Numbered from the stretch's first letter, positions 25,977 through 35,949 are shown. The stretch: 64,000 bases of DNA from Hyphomonadaceae bacterium (GCA_019753175.1 JAIELK010000019.1:1-64000); one strand, 5' to 3'. Notes: generated from the sequence alone by a model not told the origin. Program-made: numbers and translations.

Positions 25977-28243
25977 GACGGGCCTCCCCACTGCAACCGC
26001 AGCGCGTTCAGCGTCACCACCAACGACGATCCCGACATGGCCAGCGCGGCAATAAGCGGGGTCAGCAGCCCCGCGGCGGCGGTCGGCGCCGCGATCAGAT
26101 TATAGAGCGCCGAGAAGCGCAAATTCTCAAGCGCACGTTCGCGCGCCGCCTTCGCGACATCGATGGCCTCGACCAACGTCATCAACCCCGCGCCCTGGAG
26201 AACAATGTCCGATGCAGCCTGGCTCGCTTCGATCGCGGACCCGGGCGAAGCAGAAGCGTGCGCGACGGCCATGGCGGCGGCATCGTTGAGGCCATCGCCG
26301 ACCATCATCGGACGCTTGCCTTGCGCTTTCAGCGCAGCCAGCCGAGCCGTCTTGTCGCCGGGCGAGACGCCGCCCGCCCAGCGCTCGATGCCAGCCGCAT
26401 GCGCCGCCGCTTCCACCGCGACGGGCCGATCGCCGGAGATGAGTTCGACAGCGAACCCACGCGCTTTGAGCGCAGCAATGGTGTCAGCGGCGTCGGCCCG
26501 CAGCGCGTCCTGAAACGCAAAGCGCACAGGCGCTGCATCGCCGCGCTTGAACCAAAGTTCGGCAGCGCCATCCTCAGCGTCCTTGGCCTCGGGCGCTGCA
26601 AACGAACGACGCCCGAGACGCAGCAGCAGCCCGTCGACCTGGGCTTCGATGCCTTCTCCCGGGATTTCACGCGCATCTTTCACCGCGACGCCCGGTCCCG
26701 CCGCTTCCACCAGCGCGCGCGACAGCGGGTGACGCGACACCCGCGCCAGCGCGGCCGCGGCGTGTAGCACTTCGACACTGGCGAGACTGGTGAGGCGCGG
26801 CTTACCGAGCGTGAGCGTGCCGGTTTTGTCGAAAACGACCACGTCGATCTGCGCCAGCCGCTCCAACGCGTCGCCGGACTTAACCAACACGCCGCGTTTG
26901 AAGAGGCGCCCGGTGGCGACGACCTGCACGGCGGGAACGGCGAGTCCGAGCGCGCACGGACAGGTGATGATCAGCACGGCAACCGCATTCATCAACGCGA
27001 TGCGCACGCCGACATCGCCCGCTTCGACGCCGACAGCGCGCAACAGCGCCGGTGCGAACATCCAGCCAAGGAACGTCAGCGCCGCCAGCGTATGAACGAC
27101 CGGGACGTAGAGCGCCGCGGCCTTGTCCGCCAAGCGCACGAAACGGGCGCGGCCCTGCTCGCCGATCTCGATCAGACGCGCTAGCTCGGCGACCGCAGAG
27201 TCTTGCGCGCGAGCGGTGGCGCGTATGACCAACGGCTGGCTCAGATTGATGACGCCGGCATGGATTGCGGCGCCGCTCGCGGTTGGCTGCGGCAAAGTCT
27301 CGCCCGTCAGCATCGAGCGGTCGAATTCCGACACGCCCTCTTCAACCACCCCATCGACCGGTGCGCGCTCACCCGCCGCAAGCGCGAGCCGATCGCCGAC
27401 CCGGATCTCACGCGCCTGCACCGCGACGATGCGCCCATCTGCTTCGATGCGAGAGGCGGACACCGCCTGCAAGGCGAGCAGATCGAGCGCGGCGGTGCGC
27501 GCCCGCTGGCGCAGCCTGTGATCGAGATAGCGCCCGATCAGCAGGAAGAAGAGCAGCATGGTGATGCCGTCGAAATAGGCATGGTCGCCCTGCTGCAAGG
27601 TCTCTGACACTGAGATACCCAGCGTCAGAAATACCGCGAGCGAAATCGGCACGTCCATGTTGGCGCGCCGCGCCTTGAGCGCCGCCCAAGCCGACGCGAA
27701 AAACGGTTGCGCCGCATAGAGCGCGGCAGGAATGGCGATCAGCGCCGACACCCAATGCAATAGCGTGCGCGTGCCTTCGCCCATCTCGCCATGGCCTGAC
27801 CACACCGGCACCGAGAACATCATGATGTTCATCGCCGCGAAGCCTGCGACGGCGAGATAACGCAGCAGCCTGCGTCCTTCTTCGTCGACCTCGCGTTTGA
27901 CCGCCTCCGGATCAAACGGGGCGGCGGCGTATCCCAGCCTTGCAAGCGCCTCGGTTACGGTTTGCGCACGCACGGCGCCCGCGGGCCATGCCACGCTCAA
28001 GCGGCCAGTTGATAAATTAAGCCGAACCTCGCGGACGCCAGGCAGCGCCAATAGCCCGCCTTCGATCTTCCGTATGCAGCCCGCGCACTTGGCGCCGCGC
28101 ACCATCAATTCGAGCGACTCCCGACCCTGCGCGTCACGGCGTACAAACGCGGCCGGATCGGAACGCGGCGCCTCGTTGTCGGGTGCGGGGGCGAGCCCTG
28201 AGGGGCACCCGACGCCAAGCGGGTTCAGCGCGATGTCGGCCAT
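25964..28243 (-). CDS. ccoI: Copper-translocating P-type ATPase CcoI (FixI)
   Basis: A 759-residue P1B-type ATPase that delivers copper for cbb3 oxidase assembly. An N-terminal heavy-metal-associated domain with the CxxC motif GAKCAGC (about residue 52) precedes the membrane helices; the ion-binding CPC is in ITCPCALGLAVP, the phosphorylated Asp is in FDKTGTLT, and the hinge is VGDGLNDAAAM. Position between ccoH and ccoS supports CcoI rather than the general exporter CopA. It overlaps ccoH by 19 bases. Confidence 0.95.
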   Translation of the reverse strand: MADIALNPLGVGCPSGLAPAPDNEAPRSDPAAFVRRDAQGRESLELMVRGAKCAGCIRKIEGGLLALPGVREVRLNLSTGRLSVAWPAGAVRAQTVTEALARLGYAAAPFDPEAVKREVDEEGRRLLRYLAVAGFAAMNIMMFSVPVWSGHGEMGEGTRTLLHWVSALIAIPAALYAAQPFFASAWAALKARRANMDVPISLAVFLTLGISVSETLQQGDHAYFDGITMLLFFLLIGRYLDHRLRQRARTAALDLLALQAVSASRIEADGRIVAVQAREIRVGDRLALAAGERAPVDGVVEEGVSEFDRSMLTGETLPQPTASGAAIHAGVINLSQPLVIRATARAQDSAVAELARLIEIGEQGRARFVRLADKAAALYVPVVHTLAALTFLGWMFAPALLRAVGVEAGDVGVRIALMNAVAVLIITCPCALGLAVPAVQVVATGRLFKRGVLVKSGDALERLAQIDVVVFDKTGTLTLGKPRLTSLASVEVLHAAAALARVSRHPLSRALVEAAGPGVAVKDAREIPGEGIEAQVDGLLLRLGRRSFAAPEAKDAEDGAAELWFKRGDAAPVRFAFQDALRADAADTIAALKARGFAVELISGDRPVAVEAAAHAAGIERWAGGVSPGDKTARLAALKAQGKRPMMVGDGLNDAAAMAVAHASASPGSAIEASQAASDIVLQGAGLMTLVEAIDVAKAARERALENLRFSALYNLIAAPTAAAGLLTPLIAALAMSGSSLVVTLNALRLQWGGPSWKS

Positions 28244-28731
28244 TGCAGCTCCGCTTCAAAGTCGAGCGCATGCGGCCCGCGTTCGCCTCGCGCGCGCAAG
28301 CGCCACAGACCAGGGCGGAGGCCATCGATATGCGCGGCATAGCGGCCCGCGCCGACCTGCTCGAACGCCAATGCCCGGTCAAACCTGGAATCCGTAGGCC
28401 ACCGCAGCTCACCCGCTATCAGCGCATCATCCAAGGGCAGGCCGTTGCTGTCGGTTAGCGTGACAATGAGATCGACCCCGCTGCCGCGCGGCGACAATTG
28501 TGCGGCGGCCCTCCATCCAAGCGCAGCTTGGACACGGCGCGCTGCCAACGTGTCATTGTAGCGTACGCCCTGCAGGTAGGAGCGACGCACATCCTCGCCC
28601 GGGAAGGTTGAGACCGCGATCACAGCGAACGCGACATTGACGGCGATTACCAAGCCGAACGCGGCGATCATGACCGCCAGGACATGCCAGCCCTTGATCT
28701 CAAATGGCCGTTTCGTCGACACCACGGTCAT
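28225..28731 (-). CDS. ccoH: Cbb3 oxidase accessory protein CcoH (FixH)
   Basis: A 168-residue membrane protein with one N-terminal transmembrane helix (about 15-40, GWHVLAVMIAAFGLVIAVNVAFA) and a periplasmic beta-rich domain, as in FixH/CcoH, which stabilises the cbb3 oxidase and its assembly. It contains the typical SYLQGVRYND segment just after the helix. It overlaps ccoG by 4 bases and ccoI by 19. Confidence 0.92.
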   Translation of the reverse strand: MTVVSTKRPFEIKGWHVLAVMIAAFGLVIAVNVAFAVIAVSTFPGEDVRRSYLQGVRYNDTLAARRVQAALGWRAAAQLSPRGSGVDLIVTLTDSNGLPLDDALIAGELRWPTDSRFDRALAFEQVGAGRYAAHIDGLRPGLWRLRARGERGPHALDFEAELQWPTSR

Positions 28732-30206
28732 CGCCGCTCTCCTGCAAGGAATGCCGACGCGCTTTCGGCGCTCGCGCCGCTTTGCGTGTCCCGCACGGTA
28801 AACACCAGGTCGTGCGAACCCTCTCCGACATCGTTCCGCGCAACGACGTGGACGCGCACATTGGTCACGCCGTCAGCCTGCGCGACCGCGGCGATCGCAC
28901 CGTCACTGGAAAGCCGCGGCGCCTGTAACCGTGCGCCATCCAGACCCGACAGCTCGATTCGGATCTGCCGTGGCGCCGGCGACATGTTGATCACTTTGAC
29001 ATCGTAATCGTTGCGGATCGAGCCGTCCGCGAGGCGCACGAACGGCGGGCTGCGGTCGCGAATGACATTGAGGTCCAAGGTTTGGCGCGTGGCAAGACCG
29101 TAGATCATCGCCACGCCCACAACGGCCATGAGCGCGCCATAAAGGATAGTTCGCGGCCGTATCAGGCGATATCGCATCGCCTTGCCAGCTTCCCGCCGTT
29201 CCAGATTGGCGTAGCTGTCGTATGCGATAAGCCCAGTCGGGCGGCCCACTCGGCGCATGATGTCATCGCAGGCGTCGATACACAGCGCACAGTTGATGCA
29301 TTCGAGCTGATCGCCGTCGCGGATGTCGATTCCTTGCGGGCAGACGGCGACGCACTGGCGACAGTCGATGCAGTCGCCCCGTCCATCCCAGCTCTCGCCC
29401 TTCTTGTGCGCCCCGCGCGGTTCGCCGCGGTCGACGCGATAAGTGACCGAAAGCGCGTCCTTGTCGATCATCGCCGCCTGGATGCGCGGCCACGGGCACA
29501 TATAAGTGCACACCTGCTCACGCATAGTGCCCGCGAGGGCGTAGGTGGTGAAGGTCAGGACGCCGATGAACAGATAGACCGGCACGGACGCCTCGCCGGC
29601 GAAGATTTCACGGAAGAGCGTTGGCGCGTCGCCGAAATAGAACACCCACGCGCCGCCGGTCACCGCCGCGATCAAGAGCCAGATCGCGTGCTTGGACGCC
29701 TTCTTCGCCGCTTTGCCAAACGACCACGGCGCCTTGTCCAACCGCATGCGCTCGTTGCGGTCGCCTTCGATCGCGCGTTCTACGTAGATGTAGAGGTCAG
29801 TCCAAACCGTCTGCGGGCATGCATAACCGCACCACACCCGCCCAAACAGCGCTGAGGACAGGAAGATGCCAAGCGACGCCAGTATCAGAAGGCCGGTGAT
29901 GTAATAGACTTCTTGCGGCCACAACTCGATGAAGAAGAAGTAGAAGCGCCGCCCCTCGAAGTCGATCAGCACAGCCTGATCCGGTCTGCCGACGCCACGA
30001 TCCCAGCGTATCCATGGCGTGAGGTAGTAGATGGCGAGCAGTACGGCCATCGCCGCCCACTTGAGATTCCGGAACACGCCGTGCGCGAGCTTCGGGTAAA
30101 TCTGCTCGCGCTTCTTGTAGAGCGCGCGGAATTCTCTTGAGTTTACGGCATGCGCGTCGATCGCATGGTCATCGTCGCGGCGATCGATCAGCGTGACCTT
30201 GTTCAT
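28728..30206 (-). CDS. ccoG: Cbb3 oxidase accessory ferredoxin-type protein CcoG (FixG)
   Basis: A 492-residue polytopic membrane protein with about five hydrophobic helices, a pair of 4Fe-4S motifs (CIDCRQCVAVCP and CINCALCIDAC), extra cysteine motifs CGYACPQT and CTYMCPWP, and a C-terminal periplasmic Ig-like domain (about 395-480). CcoG is linked to copper reduction for the CuB site of the cbb3 oxidase. I chose ATG 30206 because a GAGAGG ribosome site lies six bases upstream; a closer ATG at 30212 touches that site. Confidence 0.95.
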   Translation of the reverse strand: MNKVTLIDRRDDDHAIDAHAVNSREFRALYKKREQIYPKLAHGVFRNLKWAAMAVLLAIYYLTPWIRWDRGVGRPDQAVLIDFEGRRFYFFFIELWPQEVYYITGLLILASLGIFLSSALFGRVWCGYACPQTVWTDLYIYVERAIEGDRNERMRLDKAPWSFGKAAKKASKHAIWLLIAAVTGGAWVFYFGDAPTLFREIFAGEASVPVYLFIGVLTFTTYALAGTMREQVCTYMCPWPRIQAAMIDKDALSVTYRVDRGEPRGAHKKGESWDGRGDCIDCRQCVAVCPQGIDIRDGDQLECINCALCIDACDDIMRRVGRPTGLIAYDSYANLERREAGKAMRYRLIRPRTILYGALMAVVGVAMIYGLATRQTLDLNVIRDRSPPFVRLADGSIRNDYDVKVINMSPAPRQIRIELSGLDGARLQAPRLSSDGAIAAVAQADGVTNVRVHVVARNDVGEGSHDLVFTVRDTQSGASAESASAFLAGERR

Positions 30207-30279
30207 CACCATCCTCTCGACGCGGAGAGCGGTCGCCCTGCTTGCGCGAGGCAACTGCTAGAGCCGCGCCGGTGCGTCG

Positions 30280-31224
30280 TCATTGAGCAGGCGCAGTCGC
30301 CGCCGCTGGCGTCGCTTCCGGGAGCGGCGGCGGAGGCGCGTCTGGTTCACCGCCGCCCATTTCGTGGACATAGTATGCCAGCGCGCGGATTGTGCCGGCG
30401 TCAAAACGCGCTTCCCACGCTGGCATGACCCCACCGCGGCCAAGTTCGACCTGACGGCGTATCTCCTCGCGGCTGCCGCCATAGACCCAGACATCGTCCA
30501 GGAGGCTCGGCGCGCCTTGAGTGCGGTCGCCCGCACCCGAAGGCCCGTGGCAAAGCGAACACTGCTCCTGGTACACAATGGCCCCGCGCGCCGCGGCGGC
30601 TGGGTCCGGCGAGAGGCGCTCACGCGCCGCGGAGACCGAGATCACGTACTCGGTGACGTCGCCGATCTGCGCCGCACTCAGAAGATTGTCGCGACCGTAG
30701 GCCGGCATTTGTGACATGCGCGTCTCTGGGTGATCCGAACGGATGCCGACGCGCAGAGTGCGCTCGATGTCGGCAAGCGTTCCGCCCCAAGTCCAAACGT
30801 CGTCGGCGAGCACCGGGAAACCAGGCGCGCCCGCGCCGCCGGCGCCGTGGCAAGTCCGGCAGTAATCGCCGAACACGGACGCCCCAGCGGCCCGCGCGAA
30901 CTCCTGCAGATCGGGATCGGCGGCGATGTCGGTTACACTCGCTTGCCCCAGGCGCTCGAACATCGGCAATCGCGAGGCTTCCAGCTGTTGCACCTCGGCG
31001 CGGACATTGTCGCGATCCGACCAATTCAGAATGCCGGTGGTGTAACCGTTGGCCAAAGGCCAAGCCGGCATCAACACCCAGTAGACCACCGAAGCCAAAA
31101 TCGTGGCGTAGAAGACATAAAGCCACCAGCGCGGCAACGGGGTGTCCAACTCCCTGAGCCCATCCCACTCGTGGCCGGTGGTCTCGGTCCCGCTGATCTC
31201 GTCGCGTTCACGCTTATCGGCCAT
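30280..31224 (-). CDS. ccoP: Cbb3 cytochrome oxidase subunit III CcoP (diheme)
   Basis: A 314-residue subunit with one transmembrane helix (about 33-52) and two periplasmic cytochrome c domains, each with its heme-binding motif (CRTCH and CSLCH) and downstream Met ligands (MPAYGR, MPAWEA). It passes electrons from CcoO. The tail is Pro/Ala-rich. ATG 31224 is chosen for GGGG spaced seven bases upstream. It overlaps ccoQ by 11 bases. Confidence 0.95.
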   Translation of the reverse strand: MADKRERDEISGTETTGHEWDGLRELDTPLPRWWLYVFYATILASVVYWVLMPAWPLANGYTTGILNWSDRDNVRAEVQQLEASRLPMFERLGQASVTDIAADPDLQEFARAAGASVFGDYCRTCHGAGGAGAPGFPVLADDVWTWGGTLADIERTLRVGIRSDHPETRMSQMPAYGRDNLLSAAQIGDVTEYVISVSAARERLSPDPAAAARGAIVYQEQCSLCHGPSGAGDRTQGAPSLLDDVWVYGGSREEIRRQVELGRGGVMPAWEARFDAGTIRALAYYVHEMGGGEPDAPPPPLPEATPAAATAPAQ

Positions 31225-31378
31225 TGTCATCCCCGTCGTCGAGTGGAGCGCGCGCGGCGCGCTCGAACGTGTCGCGATTGCTGGGCCACAGCGCATAGAC
31301 GACGGCCGCGATGAAGCAGGCCATCAAAAGCCAGAGCCCCCAGGTCTGTGCGAATTGGTTGGCGGTTTGGTAGTCCAT
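31214..31378 (-). CDS. ccoQ: Cbb3 oxidase subunit IV CcoQ
   Basis: A 54-residue single-pass membrane protein. It begins MDYQTANQFAQTWGLW, has a helix to about residue 32, then the WPSNRDTFERAAR motif and a short acidic tail typical of CcoQ, which stabilises the cbb3 complex. It lies between ccoO (9 bases upstream) and ccoP (11-base overlap), completing the canonical ccoNOQP order. Confidence 0.9.
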   Translation of the reverse strand: MDYQTANQFAQTWGLWLLMACFIAAVVYALWPSNRDTFERAARAPLDDGDDNGR

Positions 31379-31387
31379 CTCGACCCC

Positions 31388-32122
31388 CTACCTGCGATTG
31401 CCAGGCGTGTCGGCCTGGTAGGTTTCGAAGTCCACGCCGGTACCCAGCATCTGAAGATACGCGATCAGCGCATCCATCTCGGTGACACGCGCGGGGTCGC
31501 CGTCGAAGTCACGCACGGCGACGCCGGGATAGCGCGCCTCGAAGTCCATCGCGTAATTGCCCATGGGCTCGGCCTGCGCGCGTGCATCGGCGGCGGCGTT
31601 GGCGACCTGCTCGTCAGTGTACGGCACGCGCAGCATGCGGTTGACGCGCAGGTGATCGCCCATCTGCTCGAAATCGATCTCGGTCTGAGTGAGGAACGCG
31701 TACGGCGGCATGACCGACTCCGGCACAACCGAGCGCGGATCGATCAAGTGGGCGCGGTGCCACTCGTCCGAATAGCGGCCGCCGACCCGCGCCAAGTCCG
31801 GCCCGGAGCGCTTCGACCCCCACTGGAACGGGTGATCGTACATGCTCTCCGCCGCAAGCGAATAATGGCCGTAGCGCTCCACCTCGTCGCGCAGTGGGCG
31901 GATCATCTGCGAGTGGCAGACATAACAGCCCTCTCGGATATAGATCCGCCGGCCCGCCAACTCGAGCGGCGTATAGGGTCGCACGCCCTGCACGCGCTCG
32001 ATCGTCGACTCGATGAAGAAGAGCGGCGTGATTTGCACCAGGCCGCCGATCGAGACGACCACCAGGATGCCAATGATCAAGATGAGCGAGTGACGCTCGA
32101 ACCACTTGTGAAAGGACCACAT
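31388..32122 (-). CDS. ccoO: Cbb3 cytochrome oxidase subunit II CcoO (monoheme)
   Basis: A 244-residue membrane-anchored cytochrome c. One N-terminal helix (about 11-32) leads to a periplasmic domain with GCYVCHSQM heme binding near residue 65 and the family segments [11 protein letters not shown] and [19 protein letters not shown]. It receives electrons from CcoP and passes them to CcoN. It starts 15 bases after ccoN. Confidence 0.96.
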   Translation of the reverse strand: MWSFHKWFERHSLILIIGILVVVSIGGLVQITPLFFIESTIERVQGVRPYTPLELAGRRIYIREGCYVCHSQMIRPLRDEVERYGHYSLAAESMYDHPFQWGSKRSGPDLARVGGRYSDEWHRAHLIDPRSVVPESVMPPYAFLTQTEIDFEQMGDHLRVNRMLRVPYTDEQVANAAADARAQAEPMGNYAMDFEARYPGVAVRDFDGDPARVTEMDALIAYLQMLGTGVDFETYQADTPGNRR

Positions 32123-32137
32123 GATCTTCGCGCCCCC

Positions 32138-33793
32138 TTATTCAGCCGCTACAGCCGCCGCGGCGGGCACATCGCCCGCGCGTTCCGCCGCCGGTGCGTC
32201 GCCGCGCGCGGTGCGCCACAAATTGTAGACCATGACCAGCGAGCCGAGCAGGAACAGCGTCCCGCCGACAGCGCGGATGATGTAGTAGGGATGCATGGCC
32301 TCGACGGTTTCGACGAATGAGTATTCGAGGAAGCCGAACTCGTTATAGGCGCGCCACATCAGGCCCTGCATGATGCCGGCGACCCACATCGAGGTGATGT
32401 AGAGCACGATGCCGATGGTCGAGAGCCAGAAATGCCACTCGACCAACGCGAACGAGTGCAGGCGTTGGCGCTTCCAAAGCCACGTGGTGAGACAGTAAAG
32501 CGCGCCGAAAGAGACAAAGCCGACCCAGCCCAGGGCGCCCGAATGCACGTGGCCGATGGTCCAATCCGTGTAGTGCGACAAGGAATTGACGGCGCGGATC
32601 GACATCACCGGGCCTTCGAAGGTCGACATGCCGTAGAACGCGACCGACACCACCAGCATGCGCAGCACCGGATCGGTGCGCAGCTTGTCCCATGCGCCCG
32701 AGAGCGTCATCAGGCCGTTGATCATGCCGCCCCAGGACGGCATCCAGAGCATGATTGAGAACGTTGCGCCAAGGGTCTGCGCCCATTGCGGCAACGCCGT
32801 GTAGTGTAGGTGGTGCGGACCCGCCCAGATGTAGAGAAAGATCAGCGCCCAGAAGTGGATGATCGATAGCCTGTAGGAATAGACCGGGCGATCGGCCTGC
32901 TTCGGGATGAAGTAGTACATGATCCCGAGGAAGCCCGCGGTAAGGAAGAAACCCACCGCGTTGTGGCCATACCACCACTGCGTCAACGCATCCTGCACAC
33001 CCGAGAACAGAGAATAGCTGAACCAACCGGCGAAACTCACCGGGATCGCCATGTTGTTGACGAGGTGCAACATCGCCACCGTCACGATGAACGCGAGGTA
33101 GAACCAATTGGCGACGTAAATGTGCTGTTCCTGCCGTTTCCAGATCGTGCCCAGGAACACCAGCAGATAGACGACCCACACCAGCGTCAGCCAGATGTCA
33201 GTGTACCAAGGCAACTCGGCGTATTCGCGTCCCTGCGTTACGCCAAGCAGATAACCCGTGCCGGCCAGCAGAATGACGAGCTGGAAACCCCAGAAAACGA
33301 ACCAGGGCCAAAGCCCGCCGGCGAGCCGCGCCCGGCACGTGCGCTGCACCACATAGAAGCTGGTCGCGATGAGAACATTGCCGCCAAACGCGAAGATCAC
33401 CGCGTTTGTATGCAGCGGCCGCAACCGGCCAAAATTCAGCCACCCGAACTCTTGGAAATAGAAGAGGCTCGGAAACGCCAGCTGGAACGCAATGATGACG
33501 CCGACCAAGAAACCGGCGACCCCCCAAAACATCGAGGCGAACACCCCCGCCTTGATCACGCCGTTCTCGTAGCGAGACGCCACGCTTTCTGCGCTCGGCC
33601 CGCGGCTGATGTGCAACACCAACATCGCGCTGCCGACCAGAAACGCGCCGAGCGCCGTCCACATCTGAATGGCGTAGGCGCGATCCGCCGCATGGGCGAT
33701 GCCCCACAGGGCATAGAACGAACCCAACACCAGGATTGCCAAAATGGCGACGGCGTCGATCCGCCATTCTTGTTTCTTAACAGCCGCTGTCAT
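32138..33793 (-). CDS. ccoN: Cbb3 cytochrome oxidase catalytic subunit I CcoN
   Basis: A 551-residue, roughly 12-helix heme-copper oxidase subunit that reduces oxygen with high affinity and pumps protons. Heme and CuB histidines are visible in [41 protein letters not shown] and the [16 protein letters not shown] segment. ATG 33793 follows a GGGGAG ribosome site; the frame remains open upstream but lacks a site. A perfect FixK/FNR palindrome lies 87-100 bases upstream, so low oxygen should induce the operon. Confidence 0.97.
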   Translation of the reverse strand: MTAAVKKQEWRIDAVAILAILVLGSFYALWGIAHAADRAYAIQMWTALGAFLVGSAMLVLHISRGPSAESVASRYENGVIKAGVFASMFWGVAGFLVGVIIAFQLAFPSLFYFQEFGWLNFGRLRPLHTNAVIFAFGGNVLIATSFYVVQRTCRARLAGGLWPWFVFWGFQLVILLAGTGYLLGVTQGREYAELPWYTDIWLTLVWVVYLLVFLGTIWKRQEQHIYVANWFYLAFIVTVAMLHLVNNMAIPVSFAGWFSYSLFSGVQDALTQWWYGHNAVGFFLTAGFLGIMYYFIPKQADRPVYSYRLSIIHFWALIFLYIWAGPHHLHYTALPQWAQTLGATFSIMLWMPSWGGMINGLMTLSGAWDKLRTDPVLRMLVVSVAFYGMSTFEGPVMSIRAVNSLSHYTDWTIGHVHSGALGWVGFVSFGALYCLTTWLWKRQRLHSFALVEWHFWLSTIGIVLYITSMWVAGIMQGLMWRAYNEFGFLEYSFVETVEAMHPYYIIRAVGGTLFLLGSLVMVYNLWRTARGDAPAAERAGDVPAAAAVAAE

Positions 33794-33879
33794 GCGCCGC
33801 TCCCCAAACGGCGCTCGCCGCGCCGCCGCGATTCCAATGCAACCGGCGACGGAGCTAACAGCGGCCAACGTCTGCGCTT

Positions 33880-33893
33880 TTGATCGCGATCAA
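33880..33893. promoter_or_regulatory. FixK/FNR box upstream of ccoN
   Basis: TTGATCGCGATCAA, a perfect palindrome matching the TTGAT-N4-ATCAA consensus of FixK and FNR. Its centre (33886.5) lies 93 bases from the ccoN start and 59 bases from the start of the small divergent gene at 33946, so it could serve both directions with a class II spacing. The FixK gene itself is 4 kb away. Confidence 0.85.
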
Positions 33894-33945
33894 CCGCCTG
33901 CCGCGTTGCACACGATATGGGCAACGTGTCGCGGGGAACTCTGAA

Positions 33946-34212
33946 ATGAACTCAGCACGAACATTAGGCGCAGCAGCCCTTGGCTTGGCCGCTGCAATAT
34001 GGCCTCTCGCTATATGCGCGATTGCGATTGCGAGCGCGATGCGTACACCGCTAGAGCGCGTGGCGCTGGCGTCCTGGTGCGGCTCGGCGCCGCAGCCAGC
34101 CGAACTCCTGGGTCATTGTGCGTTGTGCTGGGGCAGCAGCGCCGCGTTCCTCGCGGCCGCCATCGTGGTGTTGACCGCTAACCGCCAACCGGTTCGTCGC
34201 GCCGCAGCTTGA
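33946..34212 (+). CDS. Small membrane protein with HCxxC motif, divergent from ccoN
   Basis: An 88-residue protein with two transmembrane helices (about 8-30 and 65-82) and, between them, CGSAPQPAELLGHCALCW, a His-Cys-x-x-Cys motif that may bind a metal such as copper. ATG 33946 is preferred to an upstream in-frame codon at 33880 because the latter lies inside the FixK box. The 3' end overlaps the META gene on the other strand by 35 bases. Family not certain; DUF2946-like short copper-associated proteins have a similar motif. Confidence 0.55.
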   Translation: MNSARTLGAAALGLAAAIWPLAICAIAIASAMRTPLERVALASWCGSAPQPAELLGHCALCWGSSAAFLAAAIVVLTANRQPVRRAAA

Positions 34213-34618
34213 TCAACGTCTCGCTGCCGCTCGCGGCTTGCAGCAGTTCCAGCGACTGGCCGCGCTGAATCCGCCGCTGCACTTGCGGAAGCACCACCAA
34301 GAAGCGTCGCTCGTCGGTGGCGGCAGCGTCGTTCGCGCACTCGCCGGCTTCTTCGCTGACAGCGCCAATCGCGATCATGCGTCCAAAATTGTCGAGTCGT
34401 GCGGTGAAGTTATTGCAGCCGGTGAAGCCGCTAATGGCCCCTGCCTCCGCGTCGATCTCCATCCAGATGTCGACCTCCTCGCCCAGCGAAGCCCCAGCGA
34501 TCTCCTGCACTTGCCAGCGGCCCGTCATGTCTGCGGGCGCGTCGCTTTGTGGAGTGCAGCCGCCTAAAGCGACAAGCGTCGCGACGGCGGCAATGGCGGG
34601 AAGGCGCTTGGACATCAT
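34178..34618 (-). CDS. META-domain lipoprotein (HslJ-like)
   Basis: A 146-residue outer-layer lipoprotein. The signal peptide ends in the lipobox VALGGC (Cys about residue 21), followed by a META domain starting GRWQVQEIAG and containing the hallmark SGFTGCNNFTARL. META proteins are linked to stress tolerance in other bacteria, with no defined chemistry. A GGAGA ribosome site fits ATG 34618 or 34615. It follows the universal stress gene by 14 bases, so it may be the last gene of the fix-linked unit. Confidence 0.85.
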   Translation of the reverse strand: MMSKRLPAIAAVATLVALGGCTPQSDAPADMTGRWQVQEIAGASLGEEVDIWMEIDAEAGAISGFTGCNNFTARLDNFGRMIAIGAVSEEAGECANDAAATDERRFLVVLPQVQRRIQRGQSLELLQAASGSETLIKLRRDEPVGG

Positions 34619-34632
34619 CGTCTCCGCAAACA

Positions 34633-35481
34633 TCAGTGACTGAGCAACAACGGAACAGGCGCTTCGGCCAGCAACGCCCGCGTCACCCCGCCGAATAGGA
34701 ATTCCTGCGCGCGCGAGTGGCCATAGGCGCCCAGGACCAGCGCGTCCGCCCCGATGGCTGCGACCTCGGCCAGAAGCGCATCTTCAACCTCGCGGCCCAT
34801 GCTGTCGAGATTCCGCACGCTCACCTGAACATCGTGCTTGGCCAGGTGATGCGCCAATTCGTGGCCAGGCGCCTCGCCATGACCGGCTTCGTTGGGCTTG
34901 GCGTCCACCGTGGCGACGATCACCTCCTGCGCGCGCTGAAGAAGCGGCAGCGCCGCGCTCACGGCGCGCATCGCCTCGGCCTTGGCGTTCCAACCAATCA
35001 CGAACCGCTCCCAGCGGCGTTCGCGCACGGGCGCCGCCGGCGTCAGCAACAACGGCCGTCCAGCGCGAAACAGAACTCTCTCGATCAACGCCTGGCGGGC
35101 GCGCTGATGCGCCTCGGCGCGCGCCATGACCACCAAATCGGCGACGCGCACGTGCGCCTCCGCGTGACCTTGATACACCGCGCCCTCGACTTGCACGTCG
35201 CGTACCTCAAAATCGTGCGGTCGCTTCTGCAGCCAATCCACCAACCGTTGGCGTTCCCGGGCGGCGGCGGAACGCGAGCCGGCTGCGATGTCCTCCAGCA
35301 CCTCCGACAGAGTATGTGGCTCATCAGCATAGCTCGACGCCAAATGCACCGCGACAATGAGGGCGGTTGCACGCGTGCCGAACAGCGACGCGAGTTCGCC
35401 CGCCGCCACGAGCGCGGCCTCATCCTCCGCGAGCGAGATAACGGGTGCGATGATGTCCTTGTAGATCATAAGGCAACTCAT
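34633..35481 (-). CDS. Tandem universal stress protein (UspA family)
   Basis: A 282-residue protein made of two UspA-type domains (about 5-145 and 158-282). The C-terminal domain carries LGAYGHSRAQEFLFGGVTRALL, close to the G-x2-G-x9-G-S/T nucleotide-binding motif but with Gly in the last position. Domain 1 lacks a full motif. Either of two starts (35481 or 35469) is possible; no clear ribosome site decides. Usp genes are frequent FNR/FixK targets in low-oxygen regulons, and this one sits directly behind the fix regulators. Confidence 0.88.
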   Translation of the reverse strand: MSCLMIYKDIIAPVISLAEDEAALVAAGELASLFGTRATALIVAVHLASSYADEPHTLSEVLEDIAAGSRSAAARERQRLVDWLQKRPHDFEVRDVQVEGAVYQGHAEAHVRVADLVVMARAEAHQRARQALIERVLFRAGRPLLLTPAAPVRERRWERFVIGWNAKAEAMRAVSAALPLLQRAQEVIVATVDAKPNEAGHGEAPGHELAHHLAKHDVQVSVRNLDSMGREVEDALLAEVAAIGADALVLGAYGHSRAQEFLFGGVTRALLAEAPVPLLLSH

Positions 35482-35509
35482 TTGTCGGTGCGCGAGGTCA
35501 TACGCAAGC

Positions 35510-35899
35510 TCAATTCGTGATCAGCAAGCGGCGAATGCTGCGAACGAGATCCCCGGCCAGCAACGGTTTCTCGACGATCTCCAGGTCAGCGGCGCGCGCA
35601 CGCGCCCTGGTCGATCTGGACGGCGTAGTGGTGATAAGAATTACCGGCGCAACAACCCCCTGACGCCGCAACTCCTCGGCGAAATCAAGCCCCGACATTC
35701 CCGGCAATTTGAGATCAACAATGAGGCAGCTCCAGGTTTCTTCGGCAGCCGCCGCCAAGGCGCTTTCAGCGTCTCCGAATGCGGAAACCTGAAATCCAGC
35801 AATGTCGAGATCAAACGCCAACGCCGCGCGCAGCGGTGCATCATCATCGACGAGCGCCAGCACTGCGCGCTCTGTTCGGTTGGCGTTGAGCTGCAACAT
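35510..35899 (-). CDS. Orphan single-domain response regulator next to fixJ
   Basis: A 129-residue stand-alone receiver with the acidic cluster DDD (18-20), phospho-acceptor Asp62 in IVDLKLPGMSG, Thr in LITTTP and Lys in VEKPL. The frame continues upstream to a TTG at 35953 that overlaps the fixJ stop as TTGA, so translation could instead be coupled to fixJ with an 18-residue extension. No output domain. It may act as a phosphate sink or competitor for FixL; this is inference from position only. Confidence 0.82.
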   Translation of the reverse strand: MLQLNANRTERAVLALVDDDAPLRAALAFDLDIAGFQVSAFGDAESALAAAAEETWSCLIVDLKLPGMSGLDFAEELRRQGVVAPVILITTTPSRSTRARARAADLEIVEKPLLAGDLVRSIRRLLITN

Positions 35900-35949
35900 C
35901 GCTAAGTTCGCAGCTTGAACAATCGGCGGGCAAGCTGCTTTGATCCGGC

